Assembly (NCBI GenBank): GCA_944323425.1
Contig: CALUSL010000013.1
Location: 1-53,481 of the forward strand
Source: Candidatus Gastranaerophilales bacterium
GTDB taxonomy: Bacteria; Cyanobacteriota; Vampirovibrionia; Gastranaerophilales; Gastranaerophilaceae
Length of the DNA stretch: 53,481 nucleotides
Direction: 5' to 3'
Shown: positions 53,091 to 53,481 of the stretch, piece by piece
How positions within the stretch are numbered: the first letter of the stretch is position 1
How the letters are laid out: the number at the start of each line of letters is the position of its first letter
Notes under the pieces: model-generated
What the model saw: only the letters and a program-made list of their open reading frames with translations
What the model was told of the DNA's origin: nothing
The model's database searches: none
Program-made: the position numbers and the translations under genes

Positions 53091-53481
53091 TCTTAATTCC
53101 TTATAAAGCTATACAAGTTTACTATACTATAAAATTGTTTGAATTATTGAACATGAGTTTAGAATATTAAATTTTATAAAGTTTCTTGCCAGAGTAATTA
53201 TTCTAATAATTGCCCTGATGACTAATTGTAGAAAGCAAAAAATTTCTGTTAAATATAATTAAATCTTTTTCATACTTCCAACTATTCTTAATTCCAGACA
53301 GCAGGACTTGTTATTACAAGTCCTTTTTTTTATGCAAGTATTTGACTATAAGGTGTTTCTTTATTAGAATGGAATTTGGATGGTGTGAAAAACGCCGGAT
53401 TAGAAACTTTGACAGCATTATTTGCCGATGTGGCGACTAACCGAAGCGAAAGCTGAGGTTTTTAAATTAAAATCCATTTCG
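53091..53481. other. Non-coding right edge: pit promoter region, terminator, small frames
   Basis: No complete gene is supported. The DUF47-pit operon must be transcribed leftward from here, but no good promoter pair was found. A plus-strand terminator (53303-53330) has no plus-strand gene before it. On the minus strand a short frame starts at ATG 53477 (MDFNLKTSAFASVSRHIGK, stop at 53418). A second frame, shifted by one, reads SANNAVKVSNPAFF on to QILA and stops at 53330. These may be one small gene with a frameshift, or part of a gene entering from the right. Confidence 0.5.
53303..53330 (+). terminator. Orphan plus-strand terminator
   Basis: Arms aggacttgt and acaagtcct pair around tatt, followed directly by a run of seven or more T on the plus strand and none on the minus strand. 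No plus-strand coding gene lies within the preceding 200 bases, so it may end an untranslated RNA. Confidence 0.7.

Noticed and set aside
1-53481. tRNA, rRNA, CRISPR, insertion sequence or prophage genes
   Set aside because: No cloverleaf with a T-loop consensus, regular spaced repeats, transposase or phage genes were seen by reading; tRNAscan or Infernal would be the decisive test.

Overview
This looks like a chromosomal segment of a Gram-negative, AT-rich bacterium. The best guess is a flagellated member of the Vampirovibrionia/Melainabacteria (Candidatus Gastranaerophilales-like, the non-photosynthetic gut relatives of Cyanobacteria). The reasons are indirect: LPS-core and Kdo enzymes (split rfaE1/rfaE2, kdsB), an SLH-domain surface protein, a cyanobacterial SigF-like sigma factor beside a prepilin peptidase, an ADP-forming acetyl-CoA synthetase typical of fermenters, and several small lineage-type proteins of unknown function. 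The taxonomic call is inference. No rRNA, tRNA, CRISPR array, insertion sequence or prophage was recognised.

Layout. 1-99: the last 32 codons of a flagellin gene. 100-568: non-coding DNA with several short palindromic dispersed repeats. 569-5770 (minus): metG, prfB (with an intact programmed +1 frameshift), a metallophosphoesterase, an MBL-fold hydrolase and a TPR lipoprotein-sized secreted protein. 5835-6536: rph on the plus strand. 6533-17602 (minus): a tight gene run reading PC4-like ssDNA-binding protein, priA, mfd, a PrsA/SurA-like lipoprotein foldase, rfaE1, rfaE2, glmU and an EamA permease, combining replication restart/repair with envelope precursor synthesis. 17661-23525: a chemotaxis-type module made of an MCP without an extracytoplasmic sensor, a CheA-REC hybrid kinase and a Ppx/GppA-like HD protein on the minus strand, with a double-CheW protein divergent. 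23528-26940: ruvB, kdsB, a second repeat-bearing non-coding stretch, and pheS. 27010-33522: a secreted GH13 enzyme, a Ski2-like helicase, and a CDF transporter fused to a CBS/CorC module. 33694-37990: a 50-codon small gene, a REC-HD-GYP protein, a UbiA-family prenyltransferase, a CxxxCxxCC protein and two unknowns. 38114-42736: ADP-forming acetyl-CoA synthetase, two small unknown proteins, an SDR oxidoreductase and a secreted HExxH protein. 42870-53090: dnaE, a very Cys-rich SLH protein, pilD, a SigF-like sigma factor, a class II aldolase, and a PiT phosphate transporter with its DUF47 partner. 53091-53481 holds only a plus-strand terminator and fragments of small reading frames.

How it fits together. 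The cell has an LPS-bearing outer envelope with an SLH surface protein, flagella and probably type IV pili or a pseudopilus system (pilD beside sigF), and a chemosensory pathway with cyclic-di-GMP turnover. It can make ATP from acetyl-CoA through the ADP-forming synthetase. Start codons were moved from the longest reading frame where a Shine-Dalgarno sequence clearly supports an internal start. No unmistakably new multi-gene system is visible. The least ordinary objects are the CDF-CBS-CorC fusion, the Cys-rich SLH protein, the in-frame stop dividing the two halves of HldE, and the sensorless MCP/CheA-REC/HD module.
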